Assembly: GCA_049999805.1 (NCBI GenBank)
Contig: JBNGIO010006380.1
Coordinates: 144,786 to 208,785 of the forward strand
Reading direction: 5' to 3'
Origin: Folioceros fuciformis
Taxonomy: Eukaryota > Anthocerotophyta > Anthocerotopsida > Anthocerotales
Length of the DNA: 64,000 nucleotides
Part shown: in pieces, positions 35,280 to 45,454 of the stretch
How positions within the stretch are numbered: the first letter of the stretch is position 1
Layout: each line of letters begins with the position of its first letter
Notes under the pieces: generated by a model
What the model saw: only the letters and a program-made list of their open reading frames with translations
Database searches by the model: none
Told to the model about the DNA's origin: nothing
Program-made: the position numbers and the translations under genes

Positions 35280-36305
35280 GTCCATCTATATTTCTATGTT
35301 AACTACTTACCAGAGTTGGATATTGTGGCTTCCTTGCACATGTGGAAACCTATTAAGGACATCAAGTGGAAGACAGATGAGCCCAAGGAAGAGGCAAAGA
35401 CGGAGTCCAGCAACTAGGAATCTGGAGCAACTAGTAGCTCTAAAGAGGAGGTCACCGTCACCAAGAAATGGAAGGTTAGGAGAAGTAAGAAAACTCCTGC
35501 GAAGAGGAAGAAGGCGAATGCGCACATCACCAGGTCTAAATCAAACCTAGCACTGTAGGAGACGGCCAAGAAAACAGAGACCAAGCAAAAGGCCACCCCA
35601 TCTGTAGAACCCAAGGAAGAGGCACCGTTGGCGGAAGAGAAGCCTGTTGATGTGGCTGCAAGAGTTTCGGAGAAATTAGGGCTAACCCCGATGGTGGACC
35701 TCTTTCCTAGATGGGAAGAGGTTTTAAAGAGCACCCCTCTGGTGGCGAATTTGCAGACAAAGGAGCTAGCTAGAGTGCGCACCTTGTTGGGGAAGGGAAT
35801 ATTAGACAGAGGGATGGCTACTGGCGGAACCCCTCAGCAGGTGGATTTACTGGGGTTAACAGCGGCCATGGTCCGGGCACAGGCGGACATGTTGGATCAG
35901 GCCACACTCGTGCTCACTTGGTTGAGCATGCAGGGACAACGAGACGAGGAGGCGTAGGCCAAGCTAGTTGAAGTGGAGGCAAGACGGAAACAGCTGGAAG
36001 AAGCCCAACAGGCCCTTGACGAAGTAAGAGCTCTAGTACAGGAAGAATTGCACAAGGCACGGGAAGAAGTGCAATCCATGAAGAACCAACATGAACTGCT
36101 CCTGACCCAAGACAAGGAAGGGTGTGAAGCAAATCAGGAAATACAGCAGGAATTGCTGTGGGCACAGGAGCAAGAGGCAGCTGCAGTGGAGAAGGTCCAG
36201 AAGCTAGCGGATTGTTACAAACGGGAACGGGATAAGGCCCGGAGCCGAGTCAAGGGGAATTGTAAAGTCAAACAAAGCTGCAGGTCCTCGACTGAGGTAG
36301 CGTAA
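35280..36305 (+). pseudogene. gag-like frame of the gypsy element, with in-frame stops
   Basis: One frame stays meaningful across 340 codons but contains three stops: TAG at about 35415, another at about 35556, and TAG at 35955-35957. Sequence begins VHLYFYVNYLPELDIVASLH, then a Lys/Glu-rich charged stretch, then AARVSEKLGLTPMVDLFPRW, and after the last stop a long coiled coil (EARRKQLEEAQQALDEVRAL). It ends at the stop 36303-36305. Position upstream of pol suggests gag; no CCHC zinc knuckle was seen. An open stretch of 60 codons at 34783-34965 may be an earlier part. Confidence 0.55.
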
Positions 36306-38249
36306 GCCGCTACTAATACGAGAGAAAAAACAGTAGGATTTCCCGCTACTAGTAGAGGGAAATCCTATCGTGGTCAGGGAAGCAACGATAGTGAGGACCC
36401 GGAATGGATGCTTCTTCTATTGTGTCCAGGTATGGGGGTTAACCCCCTATTATTCGGAGGCAGTCCTGAAGGAGCTCACAAAGGAAGAGGTAAGAAAGAA
36501 CCTGTGATGGTCCTTAGTAATAGGCGGCCAGTGGAGGAAGAGAGGACTTGAAGGCGGACTCCACCTATGCCTAGCCAGGAGAGGTCAGTCAGTAGTGGGA
36601 GTGAGGTGGAGATTTTATGGGAGGACATGCATGACCAGCAGCGAGGAAGGAGAGCTTGGGGATTTGGTGGCAGAGGAAGGAGGGCTAGAAGAACGGATAG
36701 GAGGAGGGCATGGCGCTAAGGTAGGCCACGAGTTATTGCATATCAAAAATAAAATTTAGATGAGATTTGGTAAAGATGCTATCTTTGACATGATGCCACC
36801 CGTAATTAAGGGCACCTTTCAAGTTGACTGTTCTTAAACCAGATTTTATGGCAGGTTGTGCCACCCGCTTTGAAAACTTTGTACAAAGACGCCTGTTGGT
36901 GCCTTTCTAATCAGACAACTCCTTAGACAACTTCCCGGTTGAGATCCCCACGTTGTCAAGGTGGGTAGTGTGTGCGAAAAGCTCATAGGGGTAGTCGAGA
37001 GCGTTGCTCCGCAGCTGGTGGTGAGGGGGATGAATCCGCAAGTTTTGCTGGCACTAGAGAGGAGGTGAAGGATTGGTGTGGGGTGGGTTTGTAGCTTGCT
37101 TGTAATGCTGCTGGGCTGTCCAGAGGTTTCCCCTCCCTTATTCCCTGAACTACCCGCTGTGTTCTGAAATTTCGAGTGTGGAAGCGTGTGTGCGAAGACG
37201 AAGGTTGAAGGGGTGAGTGAAGAGAATGTGTGTGTGAGTAGGGTGAGTTGAGAAGAGAAGAAGAGAAGAAGAGAAGGAGAGAAGTGTGGCCAAGCACTGA
37301 ACGCGATGCAAGGTGTGAGGCAGGTGATTGAGATTGAGAAGAACGAACTGAACTCACTGGAAAACTGTATGAAATTGCTAAGAGATTGGAGATGATTCCT
37401 AGAAAAAATCTGGGATATTCCTGGATGTTTGTGGAAGGCTGTTCAAGATTGGAGGAGATTGTGGAGGATTGCTGAAGATTGGTGGACATTGCGGGAGGAT
37501 TGGAGACATATGGAACCAGGCCTGTGAGGAACGAGTGTGAGCCAGAGTTTTCGTGTGTGTTTGCATGTGTGGAGAGACTTGCATGTGTGTGAGGAAGTGT
37601 GGCTGATCCACGGGGTTTTGTTCCCCAAGGATTGGCATCTGCATGTGTGCAGAGCATCCAATAAGACTAGATCTATGAGTCTGGAAGCCCCTGGGGTAGG
37701 AACTCGTGGTGGAAACCTGCAGTGGCGCTTGCACCGGAAAAATACTAGTTAGGGTTTTTGGGTGGGTCCCACCTCGGTCATGGGAACAACTACCAGTCGC
37801 AAAACTACTGACCGTGGTCATAGAGTAGGAACCGAAGTCGTAGAGTAGGGTCCGTGGTAGCTGGGCTAACTAGGGGTAGAGGAAGTTGAGCTGTTAGGTA
37901 GTAGACGTAGTAATGGGTCAGTCATAACTTAGGTAAGGGTCAGTAGCGATAGAAGTTAGAGTTCCTTGGCACAAATCATTCCCTTGGTAGCGAATCATAC
38001 AAGTACAACGACATAGAGGGTGAATGTGGGCCTCACGGTGTCCCTGGACACAAGATTTCACTCCACATGATATAAGGCATATAGAATGAGAGCAAATCCA
38101 GGGATTGGGAGTGTCAATAAACTTGATCATTGCCGGGTGGGAATGTCAAGGCATGTCATTGGCAGGAGCAGGAAGGGGATTGTTGGATCCAAGGTCAGCA
38201 CTATTCATTGAGTTGCGATTGAGCACTATTCTTTAAATTGCAGGAAGAG
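36306..38249. other. internal non-coding or fully decayed part of the gypsy element
   Basis: No coherent protein. 36420-36720 has an Arg/Glu-rich frame with stops. 37240-37300 is a purine-rich GAAGAGAAGAA run, and 37440-37510 contains repeats of GATTGGAGGAGATTGTGGAG type. A protease would be expected here, but none could be recognised. Confidence 0.4.
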
Positions 38250-38874
38250 ACACCTATAAGAATGCGGCGTCGTAAGCTCAGCAAGGCTGAGTGGGACGTT
38301 GTGGAAGAAAGGTGCTAGGAACTGCTCAAGGCAGGATTGATCAGGGCCTCAAATCTTGATTGGGCAGCGGCCACTATGTTGCCGTTAAAGAAGAATGAAG
38401 CTGGAGAATGGGTGGACCGATAAATGTGTGGAGATTATCGTTGCTTGAATGCTGTCACTAAATTGCATTGGTATCAAATGCCTACTCTTGATGAAATCTT
38501 TGATGACATCATAGAGGAGGATCGGTGCAAGACCACATTTTGGGGACGAGATTCATTATATGAATGGCTAAGGATGTCATTTGGGCTAAAGAATTCTGTT
38601 GTGGTGTTGCAACAGAATGCTGATGGTGCATTGGCAGATGTGCCTGAGGCAAGGTGTTATGTGGATGACACATTATCTTCATCAAGACTTTTGAAGAGCA
38701 AATTCAAGTGCTGGAAAAAGTCTTTGCTATGTTGAAGGAATGGGGGCTTAAATGTCATCCTCGTAAGCTTACGTTTGCGTACAACAAGGTGTTGTACCTA
38801 GGACATGAGATTACTCTAGAGGGAATTTCACCGTACATGGCCAAAGTGTTAGTTATTATCAAAGGTACATACTT
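38250..38874 (+). pseudogene. gypsy reverse transcriptase remnant
   Basis: Successive frames read like Ty3/gypsy RT: RRKLSKAEWDVVEERC, MCGDYRCLNAVTK with MPTLDEIFDDI, LYEWLRMSFGLKNSVVVLQQ, and ARCYVDDTL containing the YVDD catalytic motif, then KEWGLKCHPRKLTFAY and VLYLGHEITLEGISP. Stops occur at about 38317 and 38421 and a frameshift follows YVDD. The thumb-to-RNase H connection is mostly deleted. Confidence 0.85.
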
Positions 38875-38903
38875 AACATGAGTTCAATTGTGAGGCCATT
38901 CAC

Positions 38904-39278
38904 TTGTTAGTTATTATCAAAGTGCTAGCACAAGTTTTTGGGGATGGAGAAGAACACTCTATTGCTTATGCTAATCACAGTACGAACGTAGCAAAGGCGA
39001 ACTATTGTTCTTATGAAGGAGAGTGTCTCGCACTTGTGTGGGCAGTGATGCATTTTCGAGTCTATCTACATGGACGAAGATTCGAAGTCGTCACAAATCA
39101 TCAACCATTGCATTGGTTGATGACAAACAATAAGTTGACAGGGAAACTTGCTAGGTGGGCTATGATCTTGCAGGAGTTTGACTGCACTATGACACATTGT
39201 GCAGGGAAGACACATTTAAATGCTAATGCACTATCCAGGAACCCATTGGAAAGTAGCATGTATCTTAATGAGGCGTGA
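38904..39278 (+). pseudogene. gypsy RNase H remnant
   Basis: Open for 124 codons. It matches the second half of gypsy RNase H: SIAYANHSTNVAKANYCSYE, GECLALVWAVMHFRVYLHGR, FEVVTNHQPLHWLM and CAGKTHLNANALSRNP. The first catalytic Asp strand is missing, in line with a deletion after the reverse transcriptase. Confidence 0.85.
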
Positions 39279-39542
39279 CATGATTCGATCGTGACATTGC
39301 AGGTCATCATTGTTAGTCGCAACTTGGCTAAGCTTGCAACGTATGAACCAAAGGAGGAAGCCTACGTTATGAGGGCCAATTGTGTTCGAGATGCATGGGT
39401 AGATCAATAGTTAATGGATTACATTCGGACTGGCCAGATAGTTGAGGGGACTAGTCAACGGCCTAGGGATCAGCTGCAACATAGAGCAAAACGATACATG
39501 TGGGAAGATAGCAAGTTGTACGTGTTGCAGTTTAATGCTTAG

Positions 39543-40330
39543 CGTAAGGTGGTGCTAGCACCAACGGAGCGTGAGGCATTAGTTACGCAAGTGCATGAGC
39601 AACTTGGACATTTTGGTATCAATTGCACGTTGAGCATGTTGACGCCAAGATATTGTTGGGCAGGCATGCACAAGCAAGTGCAGGAGATTGTTGCCTTGTA
39701 CGAATCATGTGATCAAATCAAGGCAAGATTCATGGCGAATGATGTGGTCTTTCATTCTCTACCTATAAGAGGGATCAAATCAAGGCAAGATTCATGGCGA
39801 ATGATGTGGTCTTTCATTCTCTACCTATAAGAGGATTGTTCTACATGTGGGGAGTTGACTTGTTGCCGGAATTTCCAAGGACGTCGTGAGGAAATCGTCA
39901 CATGATGTTGATGATTGAGTACTTCTCCAAATAGATTGAAGTTGGTGTCTTTCATGAGAAGACGTTGTACAACACTAGCTAGGCATTTTTGCAATGTGTG
40001 TTGTCAAGGTTTGGTGCATGTGCTGAAGTTGAGACGGATCAGGGAATAGAGTTTAGAGGGGAATTTCATCAACTTATGGATAAGGTACTCATTGATCATC
40101 GTCGCACAAGCAGGGATCATCCGCAAGCAGATGGTTGGCCTGAAAGGGGAGTGCAAACTGTCAAGCATGCCCTACGGAAGTATTGCTTGCAAAATAGCAC
40201 GAAAGATTGGGATGAAGTGGTGCCATACATGTTGCTGGGCTATCGGGTAAGCACTCAAGCCGCACTTGCCAACTTTTCTCTGTATTTTCTATTGTTTGGG
40301 AGACATCCATAATTGCCTAATGTGCAGCAA
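39543..40330 (+). pseudogene. gypsy integrase remnant (HHCC zinc domain and DDE core)
   Basis: The H2C2 zinc-binding domain is visible in HEQLGHFGINCTLSML and WAGMHKQVQEIVALYESC; the second Cys pair is partly altered. The core follows with WGVDLLPEFPRTS, VETDQGIEFRGEFHQLMD, HRRTSRDHPQADGWPERGVQ and LFGRHP. Several stops and a 62-bp tandem duplication (39711-39834) break the frame. A C-terminal segment, HRDRLRYAHTKEGSWKPK with RFKLGDYVYL, continues to about 40615. Confidence 0.85.
39711..39834. repeat. 62-bp tandem duplication inside the integrase
   Basis: The segment starting GATCAAATCAAGGCAAGATT at 39711 is repeated from 39773. The period of 62 is not a multiple of three, so the duplication shifts the reading frame. 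The copies are nearly identical, which implies a recent event. Confidence 0.9.
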
Positions 40331-40754
40331 GCTAATATGGAAAGACTAATATCATGGCAAGATGTGGATGGTTGCATGAGCGAGCTGCAAAAAGACGAGC
40401 AATGTTGTTTCATCATATAATGCTTATGGCAATGGAAAATAAGGCCATTGAAAATAAGGCCATTGCACAACATAGGGACAGACTGCGCTATGCTCATACA
40501 AAAGAAGGAAGTTGGAAGCCCAAAGTGCATCGATTTAAACTTGGTGATTACGTATACTTGACTCAACAACCTTCAGATACACTTGATAGTAGTGTTGGGC
40601 GCACAATTCTGTGAGTGGTTGTTGTCAAGGACATTGGGTGGTGGAGCTGGAGGGATTTGACGGACGAAGGTGGCAAGATCATTTGAAGAACCTAGCTCCT
40701 TGACATTTGCTAGATCTGGATCCAAAGCTACGACCTAGCACTTGGATACCACCC

Positions 40755-40922
40755 AAGGACTTGGAATGCCGCATTTGTAGTCGCACTAATGAAGAAGATG
40801 CTATGCTCTTGTGCTACCGTTGCAATAAAGGGTATCACCTGTTTCGTCTACAGCCACCCTTGCAAGAAGTATCGTAAGAAGATTGGTTTTGCCTAGACTG
40901 TGCGAAGTTGCCAAAGCCATGA
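40755..40922 (+). pseudogene. PHD-finger-like C-terminal domain of the gypsy polyprotein
   Basis: After the integrase, a frame reads TWIPPKDLECRICSRTNEED, then AMLLCYRCNKGYHLFRLQPP, LQEV, a stop, and EDWFCLDCAKLPKP before TGA. The spacing C-x2-C, C-x2-C, H, C-x2-C and the conserved Trp two residues before the last Cys pair fit a PHD finger. The Cys expected after YHLF is Arg (CGT, one change from TGT), and one stop interrupts it, so this copy is dead. Some plant gypsy elements carry such a domain where others carry a chromodomain; a histone-reading targeting role is inference. Confidence 0.75.
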
Positions 40923-41186
40923 GCCAACAACCTGATCTTCATTAACATGTGATACAATTTGATGGATGATTGATGTTGTGTTCAAGAGTTATATGTATGT
41001 TTGAATTCTTAGTATGTTGTAGCAGTGCTATAGCATATATGTGTTGGTCAAGTGCTAACCAGCTGGGGGGATAGAGCTGCAGCACCATCATGCTGTGTTT
41101 AATGGGTGTGTAATGTGGTGTGGCGTGAGTATTGTTAACTAATGAACCATGCATGAGTGTGATGTTTAGGGGCAGAGCACAACCGC

Positions 41187-41502
41187 TGTGGAGCATGATT
41201 GTATACTGTCGCTTAAATGCATGCAAATAGTAATTAGTTAATAATTAAGTGATGGTTATGAATGACATTAGTGATAATTAATAACTATTTAGTGAAGATG
41301 ATTAGAGCTGTAGCATCATGACGCAGTGTTTAATGTGGTGTGGTATAAGTATTGTGAACTAAAGAACCATGCATGAGTGTGAGGTGTGGTATAAGTATTG
41401 TGAACTAAAGAACCATNNNNNNNNNNTGCATGAGTGTGAGGTGTGGTATAAGTATTGTGAACTAAAGAACCATACATGAGTGTGATGTTTAGCGGCACTG
41501 CA
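41187..41502. mobile_element. LTR-like copy D (internally deleted) with an assembly gap
   Basis: Starts TGTGGAGCATGATTGTATAC, shares ATGCATGCAAATAGTAATTA with copies A and B, then jumps from the AT-rich part to the terminal ACCATGCATGAGTGTGA block, and ends GCGGCACTGCA. The terminal block is present in about three tandem copies around the 10-N gap, some of which may be assembly artefact. It follows the truncated copy at 41075-41182 directly. Confidence 0.65.
41370..41473. other. assembly gap (10 N, 41417-41426) with identical 47-bp flanks
   Basis: The 47 bases at 41370-41416 (starting TGCATGAGTGTGAGGTGTGG) are repeated exactly at 41427-41473. Here the unit itself resembles a tandem repeat of the LTR end, so either an unmerged overlap or a collapsed tandem array could explain the gap. 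Confidence 0.8.
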
Positions 41503-44500
41503 CGATAGGGAAAAATCAAATCATTAGGGAGAGAGCAATTTCTATGATTTTTTTGCAAAGAAAATAATTCAAATTTGAACAACTAGAAGCCACTATTAAG
41601 ATTACAAAGGCGAGAAACAAGCACATAGGATGCGAAGCCAATCTCAAGTAGCATTCTAGATCTAGGGGCTAGAAGGCATAGCTTTCATCTTAGTTTATGT
41701 ATCAACCTAGACAAAGACAGGCGTCAACTTTTCAAGTTGAGTAAGAAAGATGATCGCCATTAGAAGGTTAAATCAACCAACGCACCAAGAGCTACAAACT
41801 TCCCTACCTTCCTTAAGGACACTTATGATTCCATAGCCCGCCATTCATGTGATTGTGATAAGCCTTTGCACAATCATCAATAGGTCTCGAAAAGTCCTTG
41901 ACCATGGTCTCATAGGTCTTAAGAAGGATAAAACCATCTTTTATGTCTTTTATAGGAGGGTACTTATGAACCTTTCTATTGCATAGTGAACCTTCCTATT
42001 GTGCATCAAACCTCCCCATTGCACATCAAACCCTCGTGTATGTATTACAGGTCCTCAATTATTTAGCCTTGAGAGTTGATGATGACAAGCTTGTAAAAAT
42101 ATAGTGCAAATCAAACTATATAAATTTTCTTTAATATTATATTAATATTTTTAGATGGTTAATAAATTATTGAATCATTGAATATATTCCACCATATCAT
42201 TAGACATAGTCTAAATATGTGATGCATGACTACATGCATAGAGTAAGTTAGTTAATGTTCTAATAGGTCTACTCTTACATTTTTCCTTTCTCTCTAGAAT
42301 TGTTTATTTGGTGAATGTTGAGGGATCCATGACCTAAGATGGAAAAGATTGAAAAAGGAACTCAAAGGTCTACTTCTCATAAGCGTTTCCTTTGAAATAA
42401 GCTTTTGTATTAAATTTGCTCCACCATCCCAACTCTTATTCCTCTGAAACTTTATGATAACAACAGTGTTGGAAACCTTACAAATTCTTGGTAATACAAA
42501 CTACCTAATTATTTGGATTCCCTAGAACCAATGTACTAACCAATTAGTTGTTTACAACCATGATAATTTGTGGAAAGTATGATGGAGTGCTTTTAAATGA
42601 ATTCTTTGTGTATACTACCAAATACTTATTTTGCTTATCTCATGTTTTGTTATGCTCATCTCATATTTTGTTTAATGTCTTGGTAGTGTATTGGGGAATT
42701 GACCTTCATTGAAGTTTATGGGCATTTCTTGTCATTGGCTTGAAATTAATACTCGAATTTAATGTTTTCCACAAACAATAGAACAATAATTCATCAATGC
42801 ATGGAAAACTTGACATCACCTTTGCAAGTAGTACTGATAAATCTATGCACATAGGAAATGGTTTTGCTAATCTATGCCATGAGTGATTGAGTATGGTTAA
42901 GTCATCTTTAGCATGAGTGTGTCAAAAAGCTAGCGCTCTAATGCTACATATTGGATTTAGCTAGTCCGAGCTCTTGCCTAGGCGAGTACACATGAATTAC
43001 AAAGTTCAAATTTCAAATGATGACTTCCAAGTTTCATGTTTCATCTTTTCACATGCAATTGTAGACATAACTACTGTAATCATTGTTTTCAACCTCAATA
43101 TCATCTTGTCAACCTTTGTCTTGAATATTATGCATTACATACAAGTTCTTTTGAATAATGTTTTGGGTGAGCACCAACAAAGTTATGCGTGCACCTAGAA
43201 AGCATGTTTGAACTTACTCGTCAAAAAGAGCCAAATTAAAAGCTTTTTTTTGACAAGTAAGCTCAAACTCATATGCCAAAATGTGTATATCTACCACATA
43301 CAATTTGTCCTACAGGTTTTCGTAGTTGGGGGCTGCATTGTGAATAATGACCTCCCCTAGACGAAGCTCAGGGTATCCTTGTCTCGTAGAACTATTTTCT
43401 CAACATACTTTCTTTTGAATGCGTTTAAGGACTTTGTCACCACCAATGCACAATGATAAGCGTTGGTCACATGAGAAGCTCATTAGGATAACTTTAGCAA
43501 GCTAGAAAGGTCTGTTATCAATGTCCGGGGGGCCTGTTACCAATGTGTTGTTGATGGCAATGGAGAACCCCGTTGCATGCACGGATGAGAAAATGGCGGC
43601 AAGCCCTAGAAACCAACCGTGCGCCACCGTTGAGGAAAATGTGCGAGGGGGGCATTATCAAACGTAGTCGAATTCATAAGACCTAATCCCGAACGCGAGG
43701 AAAGTTCATGCATGCGCTGTCGGTCCTAAAGCGCATGGGCGGGGGCGCAGCACATTGTAAACATAAGGATCGACAGAAATTCAGTGCTGACTGAACGGCG
43801 TACAATGCGTAAAGAAACGTAGGTTTAAGCATAACGGACAAAAAAAGCATGTTATGACGTGAAGAAGAAGACTTTTCTTCCACTTGTCCGTCCTCGGGAG
43901 CACTAGGTCCGCCGCAATAGCTGTGGACGAGCAGCAGCTGCTGGTGCTGGGTGTGGGTCATGCACAACGGGGTGGTCACTGGTCAGGGTAACCACAGAAG
44001 GGGGGACCGGGCCGTACAATGCGGGTTAGAACACGGTGCGTGAAAGTGTGCCGGTTGGGTCCAGGTTGGAACATGGTTGCACAACAGCAGGGTCCACAGT
44101 CACACACATGCGCGAGTCGTGATGAGACGCGATTCGAGACGCTGGCTGGGCAGTGCGGGCCATGGCGTCGTCCCGTGTGCTTGTGCTTATTGAAGCGTTA
44201 CAGAGTGAGTGTACTATCCGAGTTATTACCTCAGTAGAGCTAGAGGTAGAGCGAGGTGGGCAGAATTGAATCTGGGCGTGGTAGGTACGACTGGATTGTT
44301 ACTCTGGTGCGTGGGAGAATTTGGAGGAGGAGGGAGCGAGGGAAGGAAGGATTGCCTCATGGTGTGTGGCGAGGCGAGCAGTACAGCTTGATCGGAACAC
44401 TTGGGAGTGACGAAAGTGTTAATTTCCTTAAAAGGAGGAAGGGTCCCGTCCCCGGGAAGGCGGGGGGACAGATGGTGTAACGAGAAGTGCGGGCCCGGAG

Positions 44501-45454
44501 GTCCGCCGCTAACTGGTGATGCCAAGGATCTGTTATCCTCGAACGCACACACACGAACCAAGAGTGGAGCAGAAGAGAATCACTCGGAAATGGGAGAGCG
44601 GTGCAGCAATAATGGTGAGCAGGGCAGGAGAGGAGGGCTGGGCAGGGCAGTCTGAGAGAAACGGAGAGCGCGTCGAATCACCTCACCTAGTTTCACCACA
44701 TGTGTATATGTATGAGTGTTGGAAAGTTTTTGACCACATCGGAAGAGGGCAGATTCCAACTAAGCGCGGGTGGCAAAGGCAGGGCAGTGCAGGGGACTGA
44801 CTGAACCCGAAGAGGCACATTCCCCAATCACAGCCCAGTACAACAATTGCGTCCCATTCAAACCGTCCGATTGCCGAAGCTTATTTTTTTCCGGTTCTAT
44901 TTGGGAATTGTCCATCTTGACTCGACTGTCTGTCCATCCGAGACATGACAGGACAAGAGTATTAATAACCTCGCCTAGCCTCACCCGGGCTGTCCCGATG
45001 CATTCGTCAGGCATCGCATTCAACCTAGGGTTACATCTCATCAAACAGTTATCGCAATCGGGTTTGTGTGCAAGGTGCAAGGAAGTACATCTTGCAAGCA
45101 AGCATGCTTGCCTTGCATCTGAGGCACCTTCTTCACTTGCTTGCCAGCCATGTTGCACCAGCAGCAGGAGCAGGCCGCAGCAAACTTCCTTCTTGAGCAT
45201 CTTATTCTTGCCCGCCTCATTCTTGACTGATTGATTCTTGACCCTGCTCCTGCACAATCCGGGGGCGAGCCGAGCCTCACATGGTTGTGCTCGCCTGCTG
45301 CTGCACTGCCACGATTGCTTCTGCAGCCCGGTACGATTTCGGGTCCGGGTCCGGGTACGGGTCCGGGTCCGGGATTCTGGAGCTTAACGCACATCGTCAA
45401 CGTGTTTTGTTGGCCGGGCTGTGATGGGCTGTTGACTCCGTGGGCCGGGCAGCG
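41503..45454. other. gene-poor region upstream of the ARID-PHD gene
   Basis: 41.5-43.5 kb is AT-rich with no coding signal; 41.82-41.94 kb is related to 13.08-13.20 kb (both have a GAAAAGTCCTTG block). 43.6-45.4 kb becomes GC-rich and probably contains the promoter and 5' UTR of the next gene. Open frames there occur on both strands without recognisable products. Confidence 0.5.
45341..45373. repeat. GGGTCC/GGGTAC hexanucleotide microsatellite
   Basis: About five and a half copies of GGGTCC, one of them GGGTAC, about 80 bp before the ARID gene start codon, in its likely 5' UTR. Confidence 0.8.

Larger units (their letters stand above)
33902..41182 (+). mobile_element. decayed Ty3/gypsy LTR retrotransposon
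   Basis: Plus-strand remains appear in gypsy order: coiled-coil gag-like frame (35280-36305), reverse transcriptase (38250-38874), RNase H (38904-39278), integrase (39543-40330) and a PHD-finger-like tail (40755-40922). An AGCTGGGGGGA polypurine tract lies at about 41060. LTR-family sequence flanks both sides: 33902-34368 on the left and 41075-41182 on the right. The left copy lacks the 3' part of the family and the right copy lacks the 5' part. So either both are the element's own eroded LTRs, or the element inserted into one older copy. Many stops and frameshifts make it non-autonomous. A protease domain was not recognised. Confidence 0.85.
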
